DNA from: Anisakis pegreffii
Taxonomy: Eukaryota > Nematoda > Chromadorea > Rhabditida > Anisakidae
Assembly (NCBI GenBank): GCA_035041965.1
Contig: JAPYMA010000093.1
Span: forward strand, 1 to 64,000
DNA length: 64,000 nucleotides
Direction of reading: 5' to 3'
Shown: piece after piece, positions 25,139 through 39,862 of the stretch
Layout: each line of letters opens with the position of its first letter
How positions within the stretch are numbered: position 1 is the first letter of the stretch
Position numbers and translations under genes: made by a program
The notes under the pieces: generated by a model
What the model was told of the DNA's origin: nothing
Database searches by the model: none
What the model saw: only the letters and a program-made list of their open reading frames with translations

Positions 25139-25224
25139 TTTTAATCCTGTATTACAATATTCGTCAATTCTCCAATATTCCATCAATTTCTGTGGGTTCT
25201 CATCTCTTTTCTCCATCCTGTTTG

Positions 25225-25230
25225 AATAAA
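25225..25230 (+). terminator. Possible polyadenylation signal downstream of copy C
   Basis: AATAAA ~475 bases beyond the stop codon, past the hAT-like insert. An earlier AATAAA-like site lies near 25060. Confidence 0.3.
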
Positions 25231-26366
25231 AGTTTACTGCATTTCAAAACTTCGCATTAACTGTAATCTGTGACACTATAATGTTCAAACTGATGAGAGC
25301 CTATATTTTTTAACAGAAATGTAACTGTTCACTGAATTCTATTAAGAATGTTTAATAATTTCACACTCCAGAAATACTAAAAATGATTAACTTTGTAAAA
25401 TCGTTTGCAGAGATTATGTTTTCAGTAAATGTGCAGAATTTCATGAGAGTGCTGGATTCGTTCATGATTTTAATGCATACAAGAGAAACGTGAGCGAGTG
25501 TTGCATAGCAGAAATGAATCGGTCGAAAGAAATCCCATCACAACGTTTAACTTCACTGGAGTATTCCGTTTCATGATCTCATTGCTGAACCTCTACCAAA
25601 ATGCACTCATTGTCAGATCGATCAAGGGAGCAGCAGACCTCTAATTAATTCGTTCTCCCAGTATTGTAATCACAAATCAATATCTTTGGATTTCGATCAC
25701 CTTATGCCGTCCTTTACAATTTGATTGATCAGTTGCCTTGAAGTGAACATACCTAAGTCTCTGTTTGTCATCCAAAACTGACTAGGCAATGATTTGATCC
25801 ACGTTGACATGATCAAAATGATCATCAAGCCTGAGGCGATGCTCATTGCCCAGGTTCAGATCGACACATCAAACAAGAACAACAACAAACACAACACAAA
25901 TCCTAACGTTTCTTTTAATCAATCGCTCACTTCAAAACATAACAAAACAACGTTTGAGAATATAATCAACGTAATCGACGATCAATTCAATTAATCTATG
26001 ACATATTAATTAATTCGTTCACTGAAAAAAATATCAAATCCAATCCGCTGAGATGGAAAATTCTTGAATTTCTATTTGGGAATATCGACTGTTTCTAATT
26101 GAAGATGATGATCTTAGCAGTAGAGTCGTTATTGTTTGTCGCTTCAGTAATATTCATCAACAATACTTCTTTACGAAGGGATATGAAATAATAGTATAAA
26201 CACTTTAGAACGACGACAATGTTAACAACGAATCAGCCAGTTTAATCAAGCAATAGTCACTTAATGAGTTAGTTGTTCAATTAGTTACTCGAGTACAGGA
26301 TACAAGAAACAAACAAATGGGAGTCGATATTAAAACGAGATCTGCTAAGATTCTCATATCTTCTCT
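25231..26366. other. Intergenic; no gene recognised
   Basis: Between secreted copy C and the 3' end of the ADP/ATP carrier gene. Contains an Asn-rich 66-codon frame at 25794-25994 with no family resemblance. No canonical AATAAA was found close to the carrier stop on the minus strand. Confidence 0.35.
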
Positions 26367-29030
26367 CTAGAGGTACTTCTGAATCTCATCGTAGATTGCC
26401 AACACCAACGCGCCACCAGTACCTCGGAAAACGTTCGAAAGGGCACCTTTGAACAGTGCGCCCATACCTTCATGTTTGATGATCTTGAGGGCGCAATCAC
26501 CTGCGTTCTGAAAACATTTTATCATCACTATCATAATGAGTTCAGACATCTATTCGTTAATCAACAACTCATCTGCTTACATTGTGATCTGCTTCTGAAG
26601 TAATCTAACACTGAACTTTTATAGAAGTTGCGTGCAATTTATGAGAATTCACACTGTTACGGCAATACTTTCATAGCGTCGAAGATATTGGCTAAATTAT
26701 CGTAATTTTACATTTTCAGCCGGGTTTTTCACTGAACCTTATTGCTTGGGAAGATGCTCATTGAGAAGCTGAACGTGAATTTGTTGTAGATATGCAGAAA
26801 ATTTGCGTGCGTTAACGAACCTTGTAGAGGATGTCTGTACGTCCAGACTGCATCATCATACGCCTTCTGACGGTGTCCCATGGGTAGGAGAGAATACCCG
26901 AACTGACAGTTACAACTTGTGCGATCGCCCAAGCGAAGAAGAAGTTGAGCTTCTTGTCAGCAGCAACCAGAATCTTAACAGTGTCGAACATACCGAAGTA
27001 GGCGGCACGATAGATGATTATACCTTGAACGGATACAAAGAAACCTCTGAAACCATACGCGAAATTAGATGCTATCTCATGATTTCAGTGTTTCTTTTGT
27101 TAGCGATCTTGTTTAGCATATAATGGAATGAGGAATTTTTCAATTCTTTATATTTGATCATCATATTTACTCAGGTGAATCGTTGTCATCCATCGTAGAT
27201 TGCCAATAGAAATTCAGCCAGTAAGATTAAGCTAACATATATTTTCGGACATAATTTTCCAAGAGTTCTTATGATTTATCCTCGGAACCTCTTCATTTAC
27301 CTTCTATTGTGTCAGTACTACTTCATTTACCCATGTCAGTCAAAGGTACTTGGCTGTCAGTTCTCTTAGGACTAGACTCAAACAAGCGCATAACTCGATG
27401 CAATCATCTTAACTGGCAACAGGTACGAAATGATTGTCAGACGTTTTAAAAGATCAAAATGCGCTATACAATATTTCCAGCAAGAGTGAGGCGACTATTT
27501 TGCCTTTTGTTGACAACAATAATGACAAGAACGGGAGCACCATCTTACCTGTACAGACCAATAGGACCATCGGATTTGAACACCTTAACAATACAATCGG
27601 TAAGGCCCTTGAATTCTCGACTGGCACCTTTGCCAATATCAGCGGCCAAACGTGTTCGAGCGAAGTCAAGCGGATAAACGAAGCACATTGATGCTGCACC
27701 AGCGGCACCACCTGCGGCCAAGTTCCCAGCAAAGAATTTCCAGAAGTTCTTGTTCTTATCAATACTAAAAGTAACCAGAGTGAGCTGAACTTATTTTGCA
27801 AGATAACCATAATGAAACTAAAAATTTTTGTAATTCAACAGATCTTCAGTGGCGTTTTACTGATCCACATAATCCATCATTACAAACAAACTTTTCGAGA
27901 AAACAGGTTTCAGACGGAACAAGACAGAGTGCTTTCTAATGTGAACAAAACTGTCCGTCACAACAACAAAACATGATTATTTATGAACGAACCCTTCCAT
28001 GAACATCTTCTTGAAGGTATCTTTAAATGCGAAATTCAATGCTTGTGTTGGGAAGTATCGAATCACATTTGCCAAGTTACCACGCCACAAGGCAACTAAG
28101 CCCTGCTCCTTGGGCACACGTACCAATACATCGATAATGCCCTTGTATCGCTTTTCAACAGCGATTGTCTTCTGGGCATCTTGTACCTTAAACCATCAAA
28201 TTTTCATTCGCTGATCAATCTGGTTCACTTTGCCTGTTTTTGAATTATTAATAGGCACTTTCATGAATGCTCTAAGCTTTTCGAAGAGAATAATATGTAT
28301 AGATTTCGTTGAGAGCAGAAACTCATTGTTAGAGTTTGCGATAATTTTGTTCACTTTCAAGTCAACGATCCAAAGCAATGTCAGTTAACTCGTATCATTT
28401 TCAAAACATGGCTATCAATTCTGGCTGAAATGCTGTTTGTGAGAGAATCAAAACAACAGCATTTTAACAGCAACGCTCGATTGAACTGAAGAATTTCACG
28501 TGAAACTAGTTGCATTGCTTCAATCATAAAGTTGCTGTTTATTACACATCATTCGTTTGTGAGTGTGTTTGTTACGTGTTTGAATGTGGATGAAGTTATA
28601 TCCTGCTGACACCTGCGATTGCATTCAGCTCTAATGGAAAAAGCAAAAAGTTGTAGTGGTTATCAGTATTTGGGATGAAAAACTTCAGTAATGAACCGAA
28701 GTTGCAAGTGAAGTGGTCAGAAGTGAAAATGAAAAGGAAACACACAAATTGATGTCGTTTCCAGGATGCTTCAATGATATTTAGGTACTTTTCTTCGATG
28801 GTGAGATTTGAAAATCGAAAAGCATTGGAAAATAAGAGTTTATGACTTGAAGACTTTGAAAAAAAATGTATTTGACGCATGAATTCAGTTGATGATGATT
28901 ACCTGGAGAAGGATTTTGACTCTCTCGATTGGTGCGACTGCTGTCTTGGAAATGGCTGCGGCCGTACCACCAGTGAGCAGATCAATAAGAAACTTCTTCA
29001 CATCAAATTTGTGCAAATCCACTTTCTTAC
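26367..29030 (-). CDS. Mitochondrial ADP/ATP carrier (adenine nucleotide translocase), 5' exon missing from model
   Basis: Five exons: 29030-28903, 28186-27993, 27764-27549, 27046-26821 and 26507-26367 (TAG stop). They join in frame to 300 residues. The protein exchanges matrix ATP for cytosolic ADP across the inner mitochondrial membrane. It shows the three carrier repeats with PIERVK, PLDFAR and PWDTVR, and the diagnostic RRRMMM followed by [30 protein letters not shown] and the end [11 protein letters not shown] are all as in animal carriers. The first listed exon begins with GT completing a codon (x|GT AAG AAA GTG), so a short start exon lies further upstream. Candidates are an ATG at 29686 with donor AAG|GTTAAT at 29671/29670, or one near 29632 with a poorer donor; neither is proven. 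Donors include the unusual GTTCGT (twice), and one acceptor is TTTAAG. Confidence 0.95.
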
Positions 29031-32000
29031 CTGAAAGCAAAAATTACATAGACTTTGTTCAATTTAATGATCAGTTCAAATCATGGCTTATTTCCTGTGT
29101 GTTTACAATTGTCGCTTCTAGAATGTGACGAGCGAGCATCACTACTTCAAGCAGTTCATTACTTCAATCATCACTTCAAGTTCATTCCGTTCCCTTGAAT
29201 GTTATTATTTTTGCCCATCGCCTGGTACAAAACCTCTTGAATGTTCGTTGCCGTTATGGAGAGTACGTTTGAAAACATCGTCCCGTTCTGATCATTCCAA
29301 CGTAAACAAAACGAGTTGTTTTTGTTGTTAGGCAGAAAAACGAGACAGCTTAATCTGTTGTTAAAAATAGAATTTGCAACAACACTAAATGAATCAATCG
29401 GATGTTCGAGCATAAGCTAATGTGCATGATTGTTTGTTGTTTTCATAAAACGTTAGGCGTTGAGCATGGTGAAGCGACTAGTGATTTGTGTGTCACAATT
29501 CCTTCAGTCACCTCAAGCTCAGTTGGTCTCCTTCAGTCACCTGAACCTCACCTCATAGATACACCTCATTCAGAAGAATGATCAATACGCTAATGTGTCA
29601 AACAAGGACGTAACTCAAATCCATGGTAACGACGACACAACGTAGTAAATGCTTTCAAAAATCGATTAACCTTGAATGATAGTCATGTTTATTAATCGCT
29701 TACATTAGAAGTAACATTTTCAAGTGATCACTTTTCAGTTTCAAATCGCTTTCACAGATGCGATTCTATGATACCGATTGGTATATCAAACCTAAGCTGC
29801 TAATGAGATAATTTTAGGAAAAGAGACGGATATCTAATTGAGGAAGCAAAGCGATTTGAGCAGGATACTATAATTAGAGATAAGATTTCAGGCATTTGTC
29901 ATGTATTCTCAAGTACTGGCAAATGTTTTTGGTCCTAAAACGTGGAATTTGTCATGTGAAGCTATGATCTGAACCAAATATGGTTCGATGACAAATAAAT
30001 TTTGCTTCAAAATGAGTAATATACGTGCGGCTGTTGTCCCTGTTTTCATGGTTCCATTGCTGGAGTCTAATTCTGTAGGAGCAAAGTATATGCTATCATA
30101 TCATTCCATTATAACACCTCATCAATTTAAAAGGTAATTAAAATTTATGAATACGAGAGGAAATTGATTCGAGAAAGGATTTATGTTGTTCGAAAGTTTC
30201 TTCTATAAATGAACGATAGATGTGTGTTACCAAAACAATGATACCATTTAGAACCGCTTAGTTGCATTTCATTCGGAAGATTCTCTTCGGATATTGCCCT
30301 TACAAGGTCAAATAACCTATTCGATTCAAAGAAGGACCTAGTTTTGAACGGCTGAAGGCAATGAAACAGAATGACTATTTGCAGAATTCATCGACCACAT
30401 TGCAACTTTTAGGTTCCGAGTGCAAGATACCAAAATTGATCGTCGTAATGGAATGAAACGTTGCTGGATTATTGTCTGATATAATGAATTCAAAAGATGG
30501 TCAAGAGTTTGCTGAGATTCATGATGATTCTGATCATGTTTTTAGTTGGTCCCTATTTGGTCAGATATGATTGCTGAGGAATATCTCAATGTTCATCAGT
30601 AAATACGAGAGGAGAGCGATGTCGTATTGATTTATTTAGGCTTATGATAGATTCAGGTCATTTTCAGTTGTACTTTTGACAAGAGCTATCTGTTATGAAG
30701 GGATATGCAAATGACCTGATAGTATATTTGTTGACTAATGCATGCTCACTGGTGTCATGCAGTATTATATGAATGAGCTCAGCACCTAACACGTCTCAAC
30801 ATTTAGTCATTCTCATCAAGTATCGATTGTCATTCCATCTCCTCATATTCTATCGTTCGTTCCATCTCGCAATAACTGCAGCAACATTCATCACTAATGA
30901 TCACTTATGATTACATTTAAATGATTCATCGTTTGAGGTATTCAGTTTCCTAAGTTGTCGAAACGAATTTGACATTTCGTTCGGTTAGAAAACTGGATTA
31001 ACTGATGAGATTTTGTTCCGAGTGAGCTGGTTGACTTGAACAGAAGTGAAAGTACGGCTTCAGCTGCAACTGCTTCAGCTGTATTGGTTCAAAGTGCCTT
31101 AAGAGATAGACAAACACAAAATTTAAGTGCAAATGGTAATGAGTGGTTGGTTAACTATCAATCAACGATGTTAATAGTCACAAATAACTCGTTGATTTTT
31201 ATTCAGACATCATTTTCATCTTCTCATTTCATCTCACATCGTCTCCCGACAACATTTTCTTTCAGATCATTCGGTCATATGCTTGCCACTTATCAGTAGA
31301 CTGCCGTCATACGTTATCAGCAGATCAACAGAATGAATGTAGAAAGAGCATTTGCCACGTAGGCAAAAATTGTATTTTCGTTCGCTTTGAAAAGCATTTC
31401 TTTCTCTGACATTATACAATACTTTAGTAATCAATTCGAAGTGAAAGTGATTCCTGGATTGAATGCTTACGATTGATTGGAGGACTGAAGTGAATAGTTT
31501 AGAAAGCATAGTAAATTGAGCGTGATTACGACTGATTATAATGGTATCTATGAGAGTTCAGTAGATTTCTTTGTGAATTGTAAAATCGCACGTATGACTG
31601 ATAGAATCGCGCGATCATTGGAAGACAGGGGAGGGGGTTCGAGTTGTTTTCATGGTTTCAGTTGAACACTAAATCACAAAGGAATTGATCTGAAAAGGTC
31701 AGTGGTGGGAGTATGTGCTATGTGGTGTGAATGCAAATGAGCAGAATTATTCAGCTTCCTGGATTGCAAGACCAACCTCACACAAGCTTACTTGAAGCTG
31801 AGCATTGCTTGATGACTCTCAACTGTTAACAATCCAGGGAAATTTTTCGGAAATTTCCTTTCAAATCTATCCTTCCCTCGTCAGAATTTAAAAATTGTGC
31901 AGACTCTTTATTCATTTTATTAACTGCTTGGCAGTGATCCTATAAAACAATTCATTCATCAGTGATGATTCTCGAATCAATAAGCATCAGATGAGGCAGC

Positions 32001-32150
32001 AGTGCGATTCGGCGATGGGCAACTACGCAGTGAGCGAATCGATCAGTTAGTCAGTTTCACGACAAATGGATTGCAAGTAATCGCTCGCTGATTGACTCAA
32101 ATGAACGTTGTCCTATGGATAGCGTCGTATCAGTTTCTGAGGTAATCATC
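29031..32150. other. Region upstream of the carrier; first exon and promoter probably here
   Basis: Should contain the missing carrier start exon. A frame at 31036-31134 (plus) rich in Ser/Ala/Thr ends at a GTAATG donor-like site but has no ATG start. No gene could be assigned. Confidence 0.3.
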
Positions 32151-33570
32151 AATTACCTGTTGAACCTGTAAATGGGAAATGAAAGCCGAGTAAGTTTTGA
32201 AATGAAACAAACCTTCAGGCATGGTGGAGGACTGCTGATTCGACTGAGGTTAACTCTCCAGCACACACACACACTCGATAGAGTGATGAGAGTAGGAATG
32301 AGTGTAACTGCAATGAGAAAATTATATGGCGGATTGCGCTCGGTTGGCTGTTCGTATGTGCGAGAAGCGGTAGAACCGCCCACGGTAGACATACGGCACT
32401 CGAGCGAAATATCACTAGCGATGCGTATTGGTGATATGTTATCGGCGCTATTGCATACATGACGATGATTCGCTTGGAAATTTTCAGGCTAGTGAACGCT
32501 AGCAAAGCGAAATCATCAAAGTAGGCAGCACAGTGAGGGCACTGGGAAAGACGACTGAGACAAGATATTCAGTTAGCATGAGAAATATGTGTTATATGGC
32601 CATCGACACGAACGATTTCTATGTGTGTGTGAGTTTGTGAGCTTTGTGTGTAGTATACATTGAAAGATATTCAACGTGAACCCAATGAACAACGGCATTT
32701 TATGTTGAATCACACATCGCTGTATCTGTTGCACAGCGATTACTCGACACAATGTGAACTGAATATCGAACGCTCGCTCTCGTTCTCCAATTCAATAGAC
32801 AAATCATCATATTCGTCCGTTCCTCTCATTCTTATACTCGCTTCTGTTCGTCCGAATTTCTGAACGCACCCAATACTACAAACATGACGCTGAACATTGC
32901 CTTACAGTTGCAGATAGAGGGACACTACGCAGTTTCAACTGGAACTGGTGTCAAATACATTGGTTGCTCGGTCGTTCAGAGCAAGAAGTCCAATTAGAGA
33001 GCGAGAGACGCTCGCTGTGCATTCTGGTGGTTATCAGTTCTGTTCGAATCGCACGTCATTGAGTCGGCAAAGCGATTATTGTTGAGACTATGAGATTGTT
33101 GCGATGATGAAGACGCGAAGAAGAATATCAAAAGAAATTGGAATGAAATAAGACAAAAAAACGAGCGAGTATATTTCATGTGTTGGAAGAATTTTTCGAT
33201 TCGTAAGAATGAGAATGATTTTTCAAAAAAAAAACAATTTCGTTCGAGAGCTGACTAATGATGGTGATGACAGTGTAAGGATGGCGTGGCAGCAATAAAC
33301 AATTGGAGCGATAATCATTCAGTCAAACAGGTATAAATAATGTTCAGTGCAATTCAGGTACAGTCAAAAAAAAACTTGTGCATTGTGCATAAACATGTTG
33401 AAAAAATATCATTTGAACCAGTGAGGGCATCCAAGCGAAATTTTAGTCAGTCGGAATCCAATCGAATCCACATTTCAACATTCCGACGGACGAGATCGTT
33501 CGATCGGAATCCGGATGTCGAAACTCCGACCGACCGTCTCTATCGCATGCTATCACTAATCTAAACATTT
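32151..33570. other. Less AT-rich stretch with several ATG frames; possible unrecognised exons
   Basis: Both strands carry ATG-initiated frames here: 32172-32462 (plus, 96 codons, Arg-rich), 33340-33564 (plus, 74 codons, basic; preceded by GTATAAATA at 33330-33338) and 32994-33179 (minus, 61 codons, with a signal-peptide-like start SFFCLISFQFLLIFFFASS). CA/GT microsatellites lie near 32262 and 32618. No family is recognised and no splice-linked model could be made, so this may be regulatory or 5'-exon sequence. Confidence 0.25.
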
Positions 33571-36500
33571 GAGAATATACCCTCCTCGATTGAGCACATC
33601 AAATCAGCGGATTTTAATGGATCTAAGTGGGCTTTTTTTGTCTCAATGATTTGAGTGGTTTCCAGGCATTGATATTGGTATGTACGTGCATATATCGTGA
33701 AGAGTCGGAAACGTTTCGTGCACACAACAACAACGAAGATATTGAAGATTGGATAAGATGATAGTGATAAGATTATGTGAGATCAACATTTGTTCCTTCC
33801 AATGACTGTTCGCTAAAGCTAAAACAAATTTTTTTGTGACGGCACTAAAGGGAGCAAACAAGCAGGTATGATGTGAATAAACACTGCTCGAACACTTCTA
33901 TCGCTTTTATTTTCTCCAATATTCACGTACGCAACTTCACGACTATTCCATTCGTTAAATGAACATTCCTTCCTGTTCTATTTCATGCTCTTGATCTGAT
34001 TGCTCTCAATTTCATCTCTTTTATCATCGTTTAGTACATAGTAAATGGCAGACAAAGTACATTGTATCATGACTTCATTAAAGCTGTCTGGTTCCATTAC
34101 AACGTACAAATGCACGTATTGTACATATAAAATGATGCTGAACATGATAGATATCATGCATTCTAGAAAGAACTGATAAAAACGCATTAATTATCACATA
34201 AATGTCATCATCTGGTTGTGAAATCATGGTTAATAAATGGAAATCGTACGCAGCAAATGTGTACCGAAGAAAGGAGATTGAAGTGGAATGGAACTGGAAA
34301 CTGATAACACATAAATTCTGTTGACAAATAAGGATTTTTTAAGGTCACTGATAGCCGATACACTATGGCTATTTTTAGCCGCCATATATCGGGCGTCCTA
34401 AATGAGCAAAAAAATTAGAATGATGAAAAGAACAACTGAAGATTGAATACTGAACACTGAACGTTGGATTCACGTTCAAACTTTTGAAAGAATAATGAAT
34501 GAACTCAGTCGTTTCGAATGATTAAATACTGATTCTGTTGCGAATGCGGTCCCAACTTGCTCTCAGTTTATATTTGAATCGAATTTCACACCGGAACGTG
34601 ATATAACAAGATAAACGGATTGCAGACTACTTCGGGATTACAGACGATATAGTATCATTTATAAATGAAACTAAACGTTGATCTCATTATTTTTTAAAGC
34701 AGTAAAATGAGTGCTTCATTTGTTTGATGTTAAACCATTTCTCATTGAGTGACGATTGAAGTTTTCTTCCACGGATGAAAATATTCGCCTATTGACGTCG
34801 TTGAGTAAACTGATGAATTAGACTGACGTTTTAGCGTTTCTTCACTTAACAATTGTCTTCAGTTTTCTCCGTATGAACGTAAGCAAGATATTTTACTTGC
34901 TCATTTACTAATGGAAGAAACAAGTTATATCTGAAGAGAAGAACAGAGTAAAATGAATAAAATTCAACCGCTGATTAATTGCAACTACTCAACAAAATGT
35001 TGAACCAATGCATTCTGCTTCTGTATCAATTGCTTTTGTAATGCATACACAAGGCAGATATTTATTTGTACAGTGAAATAGACGAATTCAAGCATTGATT
35101 GCTGCTGTGTACAGCATCGAATTGTGCACGCATTTACAACAGTCAAACGTTTCAACACATAATTTAAAGACGTTCAAATACTCCAAATTCTAACGAACTG
35201 ATATCGACGAGTGGAAGTGTGGAAATGTGTCGTCTTTGTTTGTAATGAAGTACATACACATTGATCCACTCTCAAATGTACTCGAAAACAAATGATATAT
35301 TAAGTGAAGTGATTTGGGAATTTGAATTCAGTTTACATATAATGCGTATAGTTAATTCTGTGCTTGTTGACTGTATTGTACATCCATCCATCTGCTGAAT
35401 GTGTGTGTGTTTTGCTAAATTGTTCAATTCGTAGTAAAATCATATCGATTGACGTAATGAACACATTTTGTGCGATGAACAGTTTTCGAGTGGTGAACGT
35501 TGCTTCAAATAATGAATGATAGCAGCAATCGCAAGGGAACATTGCTTCGGTATATATTGACAGCCCAAAAGCCGTTGTGTACAATCAGCCACATTGCTCT
35601 AGTTTCACTGTTATCGAAAGTTGATATGTAGAATCAACTGGTTGATTCGTTTGAACTGAACGTATGTATTTTCAAATCAACGCAGCCATACCCGCTCCTA
35701 TCAATGCTTCCACCGTACAACGCAAAACGTATCATATACATCAATGATCAAGGAATTATCGATTAAGTTGCCGTTATCATTCGTTATCATTTTGAGTTTT
35801 TCATGTTCGAATGAGGAAAAAAGCAGCTGGGAATGGATGAGTAGTAGCGATAGGGAGATAGTAGACGAGAAACTGAACTGGAATGTTTTTACACAGTCAC
35901 AGATAAAAAAATTATAAGAAAATGAAAAACATTAGCAATATTCATGAGTACACGTATGTATACAAATAAAATAAGCCAGTTGCACTATGAGTTTACTTGC
36001 TGTTGAACAAAACCATTTTCAAGAATGATTTCTCTAGTGATTGATATCTTCATCTTCAGGACTTTTAAAAAAATAACAGATCAAAAGTAATAAGGTAGAT
36101 TTACACATATCAGTAACTAATCAAGCAATGAGATAATAATTCTTAAGGCGATACAGACTCTCAACTGGAGATTTTGCATGAAATCAAGCTTCAAAGTCTC
36201 GTATATTAATGAAACATTTAACTTGGAATGCGTATAAAAATGTATCTGATCACCAGATTAATCTCTGTTCATGTTCCATTGTATACAAGTTAGACGCCGA
36301 TGATGTTAAACTGATAAATAAGGACACACTAAAACATTTCACTACAAAACATAATACAATTCGATATTTGGAACTGTTACATTGATAGCATCTCTGATCA
36401 GTAACAGACAAAAATTCAAAATGTCTTTCATACTCTGAAAAAAGGAAGCCAACTTAAAGATGTTTAAAAGATCATAAGTCCAAAGAATTTCTGTTATCAT

Positions 36501-38712
36501 TATCGCAATCATTATCATTATCATTCGACATTCCTTGAAAGTGAAGAGGGAATATCCAAATGGAATTACGAGGAAAAGAACTGATTTGACGTTGCTGATA
36601 CGTAGGTGATTTGAGCTGTCTGAGATGTACAGATTTAAAATAACTGTAACATAGGAACTCCGCGATCACATGAGCGTAATATTTTCGATAACAACTGCTT
36701 TAAGCATTCACCAGTCTCTGAACAAAAATATGGATGTGTTTCTCATTCATTTGTTTCTGTTAAGCATTGAAAATTTCCAAAGTACATTCAATATATCACG
36801 TACAGATTCTTCCGATTCGTTCGACAGACAATTGCTGAACAAACGAATCAAACAGCCAGTTTTTCTGGCTTTCATCAATACAGTTTCGTTTAAGAGCGAG
36901 CTGATAAACGGACGTCGTTTAACCGAAAAGCACATGAAACTTCAAATTTTGATTCATCCAATTTCAGAAAGAGTTTTTCAACTCCTCAAGCCGCTTATCA
37001 AGGTTGTTCTCTATTCCTTGCGAACATCGTCTTTAAAACATTATCAGTAGAGCTACCGATATTGTTTAACAATCGAATTATTGCTATCATTAAAATGACA
37101 TTGTCTTTATCGCCACTAATAGTATAAGGAATTCTTTGCCTTCGCAGTCATTATCATTACCATTACAATGAATGTTATACCAGTCAACCATTATATCTCC
37201 AGATCCATAATATTATTTCCCATCAAACCACTGCCGGCTTATCCAATTCAGCAGCTGTAATTCACTCCAAGTCTTGAGCAATAACTCATCAAACTGATGA
37301 TAAAAACAACGAGAACGTTTCTCTTCTCACTGTCACTGAAGGGCATTTACGTAGCAGCTTGGCAACTCATAAAACACATACTATCACGTATTTGAACATT
37401 GTTGTTTTGTGTGCCCAGCATTTTCTTATTTTTAAGTGTTCACTGCTTTCACGTGATATTTTAAACAAAATTCTGAGGGACTGTTATCAAACAATAATGG
37501 TTCACATCAACTTTTCTATGAATTCCCCTTTCAGGGAATAATATACTCACCTGTAGTGTCCAACAATGAGAGTGGACTTTATCTGCAATCAAATGGAAGC
37601 AGTTGCAGTTTACAGAAGCAGATAAGTACATGATTAAACGGATCAGTATCATTTTATAAAAATTCCTGCTCATTCACGATAACGTCATGCCGTGTCAGCA
37701 AAGTATTTCATGTCCACATACCATATCATCAATCGATAAACTCTACAAGTGTTCAAATGCATGTGCATTGCACTCATCGATCACACATCACACTGACAAC
37801 CGTTATGACTGATAATGTCTCACATTGGTATTGTTCAAGGTATTCGCGATCAGCTTTGTAATACACAAATGCCAAATCATGTGAACACTCTTCTGCTAGC
37901 TCCATGCAAATACAATTTGGAAAGTTTACATGAGGGATTGAAATTAATGATTCGACAAAATCATGGACACAATGAACCCTTTTAATTGGGATTAATTCAC
38001 AATCCCAGTTATTCGTTTGTGATAGATAGTTGAGGCATAGATATCAGATAACGCAGGTAACAGAATTTTTTTGATGATCTTCATAATGGTGAAGAAAAAT
38101 CGTTATATTGAAAGCACATTGAGATATTCTTCCAACAAATCAAAAGCTCTTCTGCAGTGAAACTGAGAAAAACCTTGTTGAAAGTTGCACGTTGTTGCAA
38201 TTCAATCACGGCATGATATACTATCCGCAACAACCTGTTCATCCTTCATCAATGATCACAAATCGTTTGTGAATGCGACAGGTGTATTATTCTATCATTT
38301 GGTTTGCAACGGACTAACTGCGAGAATCACGCATCACAGCGATTAAATTACTCGCGAATTCATCAGCTTGTTGAAGCGAAATATTACTCAACACAATATA
38401 AATACTACTCGGTAAACCTTGTCCAGCACTTGTGCATTATGTACACTCTATCGTACTACAACCTGTATTTCTAAAGATCATTTCTGTGTCAATCATATTC
38501 TCCAGATGCTATAAAGTCAAGTTAACAGCATGATGACTTCTAACATTCCCACTAACAACCTTACAAATAAGTTGCGATACTTGTAAACATTGATAGGTAG
38601 CCATCTCACTTAGAATATTTCGATTCAAAATGAAGGATGAACTTATGAATAACCTATCGATCTAAAACCATTCTAATATTCCATGAAGTTACCAATTCCT
38701 TGACTGGGATGC
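33571..38712. other. No gene recognised
   Basis: AT-rich. The longest ATG frame is 126 codons (36670-37050, plus), without recognisable motifs and near chance length. A short inverted repeat TGGGATT/AATCCCA sits near 37986-38008. Confidence 0.4.
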
Positions 38713-39862
38713 ACTTATATAAGCAGCGTGGAGCGAAGCAAGCTTCAAAACAGAGCCTAAACCACAGGAAACTGGCTCAGCATCAAGCTGGGATATGAAC
38801 TCTCGAATATGATCACATTATCAAAGGACGAGTACTGCCCACTTATTTGATGGGAATTGACTCCTGATAGGAATTTTTTCTGCATAAATTTCTTAACATC
38901 ATCCGGTTCTTTCACAAGCACTCAGAAGAGATAACATTTATACTGGCAATGGAAATCAAATTACATAATATCAGAGAAGTTGTGTGAATGCACTATGAAC
39001 GTGGCACATAGATAAGCTTCGGCGAGTAACCACAAACACCTGAGAGATTTCCCCTTATAATGTATTCAGTAACATTCAAACTAAGTGAAATGATTTCATG
39101 TATATAGCCAATGATCAACCCGAGGAAATTCCCCCCTGTTAAGGGAAAGTGCGCACGGTGGGTCCGGGAACCCCCGTTACCTGAGCAAATGTCCGAAGAC
39201 ACTACTCAGGCCAACTAACGCGCAAGCCCTATCCCCGGTCAAATCGGCGCCTTTCCCGGGCCGGGAACGCCCGTAATACATTTCGAAGAATGAATGCTAG
39301 CGATACTCGGGTAAATACCGCTAGCATATTTTGAGATATTTCTCCCCGATTCGCCGAGACTGCCGGTAGGCGGGGAACGCCCGTCGCATTTATCTAACCC
39401 TAGCCCCTCTTGTCGGCAGCTCGACGGGTTGGGAACACCCAAATGCGCAATAAAATGTTGCATTTTAATATGATCACTGGCTACACACAATCCATCAAAA
39501 CGACATTAGTCCAACTGCTACCGAATCACACTACGAGAGAGAATATCTTCGAGTCACCCCTATAGCGACTCGACTCTTCTGGATGAGTGGTCCAGGCGAA
39601 CTTTACAGACCTACTGCCACACCCATAGGGCTCTTCACACCCTACGGTATTGGAACTCAAATTTGGATTGAATTTAACATGCCAGTATACCTATTATTCC
39701 TGCTAAGTGCGATCTCACCCCCACAGTCCTCATCGAATGATACCCGTACCTTCGAAATGTGACCAAATTCGAGAGTTCATTTCTCAGAATGAGGCTTACC
39801 CAGTTAATTACAGTTGTGCATACGTAAGGAAGCTAAATCGCTCTCCATATTGCTTACATAAG
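38713..39862 (-). mobile_element. TIR element with structured GC-rich core, copy 1
   Basis: Inverted relative to copies 2 and 3. The ends read CTTATATAAGCAGCGTGGAG on the left and, on the opposite strand, CTTATGTAAGCAATATGGAG on the right. These are homologous terminal inverted repeats that continue imperfectly for ~120-150 bp. The core is 38920-39722. It encodes no transposase; the open frames inside (up to 83 codons) lack ATG starts. No target-site duplication is evident. Confidence 0.75.

Noticed and set aside
29171..29413. Minus-strand frame containing FCLRWN, a phrase found at the start of insect BTB proteins
   Set aside because: No BTB domain follows, the frame stops and has no splice context; a six-residue match is coincidence.
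36670..37050. 126-codon ATG frame on the plus strand
   Set aside because: About one frame of this length is expected by chance in 64 kb at this AT content, and no motif is recognisable.
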